64,000 nucleotides of DNA from Melaminivora jejuensis (GTDB lineage: Bacteria; Pseudomonadota; Gammaproteobacteria; Burkholderiales; Burkholderiaceae_C), in assembly GCF_017811175.1 (NCBI RefSeq), contig NZ_JACWIJ010000002.1:682001-746000 (forward strand), read 5' to 3'. The notes under the pieces were generated by a model that saw only the letters and a list, made by a program, of their open reading frames with translations, was not told the origin of the DNA and made no database searches. A program made the position numbers and the translations under genes. Position 1 is the stretch's first letter, and every line of letters begins with the position of its first letter. Of this stretch, positions 62,934 to 64,000 are shown in pieces.

Positions 62934-64000
62934 CTACCTGCCGGCCAAGGGGCGGCAAGCGCTGTCTTCCGGGGGCTGTTCGAGGGATGCCAGGGCTTCG
63001 GCGTCGGTGCGGTAGGTGTGCAGATCAGGCCCGGCGTGCAGCACCTGGGCGCGTTCGAGCACGCGCTGCACCGGCAGCTTCAGGCCGGCCACGTGCAGTG
63101 CGCCGCCGCGGCTTTGCATCAGCGCGCGCAGCCGCATGAAAGCCTCGACCCCGGTCACGTCGATGCGGTTGATGGGCAGGGCGAACAGGCACAGCGCGCG
63201 CAGCCCGGGCCGCGCGGCCAGCTCGTCGGCCACACGCCGCTCCAGCGCGGTGGCCGAGGCGAAGTCCAGCTCGGCATCCATGCGCAGCGCCAGCACGTGC
63301 GGCGCCAGCGGCGCCAGCTGCCACAGGTGGCGGTCGCGCAGGCTGCCATCGGGGTGGATGCCGACCTCGATGATGCGCGGGTGCAGGCGCTGGTACAGGA
63401 AGTGCGACAGGTTCATGACCAGCCCGGCCAGCACGCCCCAGTACAGGCGCGGCGCGCTGATCAGGGTCAGCGCGAAGGTGCTCAGGCCGATGAGAGTCTC
63501 CACGCGCGAAATGGGCCACAGGCGCAGCATCCCCAGTGGCTTGATCAGGCTGGTCACGGCGGTGACCACGACGGCGGCCAGCACCGCCTGCGGCACGTGG
63601 TAGAGCGCCGGCGTCAGCCACAGCAGCGTGGCCAGCACCAGCACTAGGGCAAACAGCGTGGCCCAGCCGGTCTGCGCGCCGGCGTACAGGTTGATGGCCG
63701 AGCGCGAGAACGAGGCGCTGGTGGCAAAGCTGCCGCACAGGCCCGAGCTCATCTTGGCCATGCCGTGGGCGATCAAGTCCTGGTTCTCGTTCCAGCGCGT
63801 GCCGCCGCGCGAGTGCTCGACCTTGGCGCTCGATGCCGTCTCCAGAAAGCTCACCAGCGTGACCACCAGCACCGGCAGGGTCAGCGCGCCGAACTCGTCC
63901 CAGGACAGCCAGCCGGGCAGGTACAGCGACGGCAGGCCCGAGGGCACATGCCCGACCACGGCGCCATCGGCGTCGGCAAAGCCTGCCTGCCAGCTCACCA
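62934..64000 (-). CDS. SulP-family anion transporter, C-terminal part (5' end outside window)
   Basis: The last 355 codons of a SulP/SLC26 permease; the start lies beyond the right edge. The visible part has the SulP motif KVEHSRGGTRWNENQDLIAH with GMAKMSSGLCGSFATSASFS, several membrane helices (ATLFALVLVLATLLWL, AVLAAVVVTAVTSLI, VETLIGLSTFALTLI), and a cytoplasmic STAS domain from about residue 225. The last includes LPINRIDVTGVEAFMRLRAL, where STAS proteins usually carry a regulatory Ser/Thr. The anion (sulfate, bicarbonate, dicarboxylate) cannot be told. Its stop lies 39 bases before the chosen start of the diguanylate cyclase. Confidence 0.92.
   Translation of the reverse strand, partial: VSWQAGFADADGAVVGHVPSGLPSLYLPGWLSWDEFGALTLPVLVVTLVSFLETASSAKVEHSRGGTRWNENQDLIAHGMAKMSSGLCGSFATSASFSRSAINLYAGAQTGWATLFALVLVLATLLWLTPALYHVPQAVLAAVVVTAVTSLIKPLGMLRLWPISRVETLIGLSTFALTLISAPRLYWGVLAGLVMNLSHFLYQRLHPRIIEVGIHPDGSLRDRHLWQLAPLAPHVLALRMDAELDFASATALERRVADELAARPGLRALCLFALPINRIDVTGVEAFMRLRALMQSRGGALHVAGLKLPVQRVLERAQVLHAGPDLHTYRTDAEALASLEQPPEDSACRPLAGR

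Overview
The window is a GC-rich, densely coded chromosomal segment from a betaproteobacterium of the order Burkholderiales, most likely family Comamonadaceae (Acidovorax/Alicycliphilus/Melaminivora-like). The evidence is the exbB-exbD-lpxK-trm112-kdsB-adk gene order, the map-glnD pair, LexA with a CTGT-N8-ACAG box, two isocitrate dehydrogenases, and many copies of a short palindromic repeat of the kind common in that family. No phage, plasmid, insertion sequence or CRISPR array is visible. Most genes are housekeeping or chromosomal accessory genes.

Layout. 1-5.8 kb: the end of a D-2-hydroxyacid dehydrogenase gene, a methyltransferase, an MFS transporter, a metallophosphoesterase and an acyl-CoA ligase. 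5.8-10.5 kb: a two-gene phosphorelay, in which a hybrid histidine kinase with two receiver domains and an HPt domain is translationally coupled to a REC-GGDEF diguanylate cyclase. 10.6-14.7 kb: the RNA helicase gene hrpA. 14.7-17.1 kb: lexA and a small unknown gene, divergent from an asparaginase gene, with an SOS box between. 17.1-21.1 kb: an envelope operon (exbB, exbD, lpxK, trm112, kdsB, adk). 21.4-28.3 kb: xseA, sodB, a monomeric isocitrate dehydrogenase, a DUF192 protein and a homodimeric isocitrate dehydrogenase. 28.4-32.7 kb: two identical tRNA-Asn genes, a DUF454 membrane protein, glnD and map. 32.8-38.8 kb: purL, a DUF808 membrane protein and ompW. 39.1-41.6 kb: the ergothioneine genes egtD-egtB. 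41.8-51.3 kb: a four-gene RND efflux operon (adaptor, two permeases, outer-membrane factor) with ATGA overlaps. 51.4-55.6 kb: metY, an RNase D-like exonuclease and rlhA. 55.7-61.1 kb: gltS, tadA fused to a degenerate alpha/beta-hydrolase, an LD-carboxypeptidase and an unknown membrane protein. 61.2-64 kb: a MinD/FlhG-like ATPase, a second diguanylate cyclase and the end of a SulP transporter gene.

Two repeat families stand out. Family A is about 50 bp, centred on a CTTGTCCAGCAAG dyad, with about 15 copies. Six of these lie inside protein-coding genes (hrpA, lpxK, xseA, purL, the first RND permease, the outer-membrane factor) without breaking the frame, and three are translated in the same frame to a shared peptide. 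Family B consists of GC-rich REP-like hairpins (CCTTCCCCC/GGGGGAAGG type). It occurs inside hrpA and purL, at the end of the first RND permease, and once between genes. Together they look like mobile palindromes that add peptide loops to conserved proteins.

Six genes (hrpA, purL, egtD, gltS, the unknown membrane protein, the MinD-like ATPase) each need one extra base to restore the frame. Five of the six sites are G or C runs, and the hrpA site could not be pinned within a G/C-run-rich insert. Equal sign and similar context point to homopolymer undercalls rather than six real pseudogenes. These genes are annotated at full length with the break noted.
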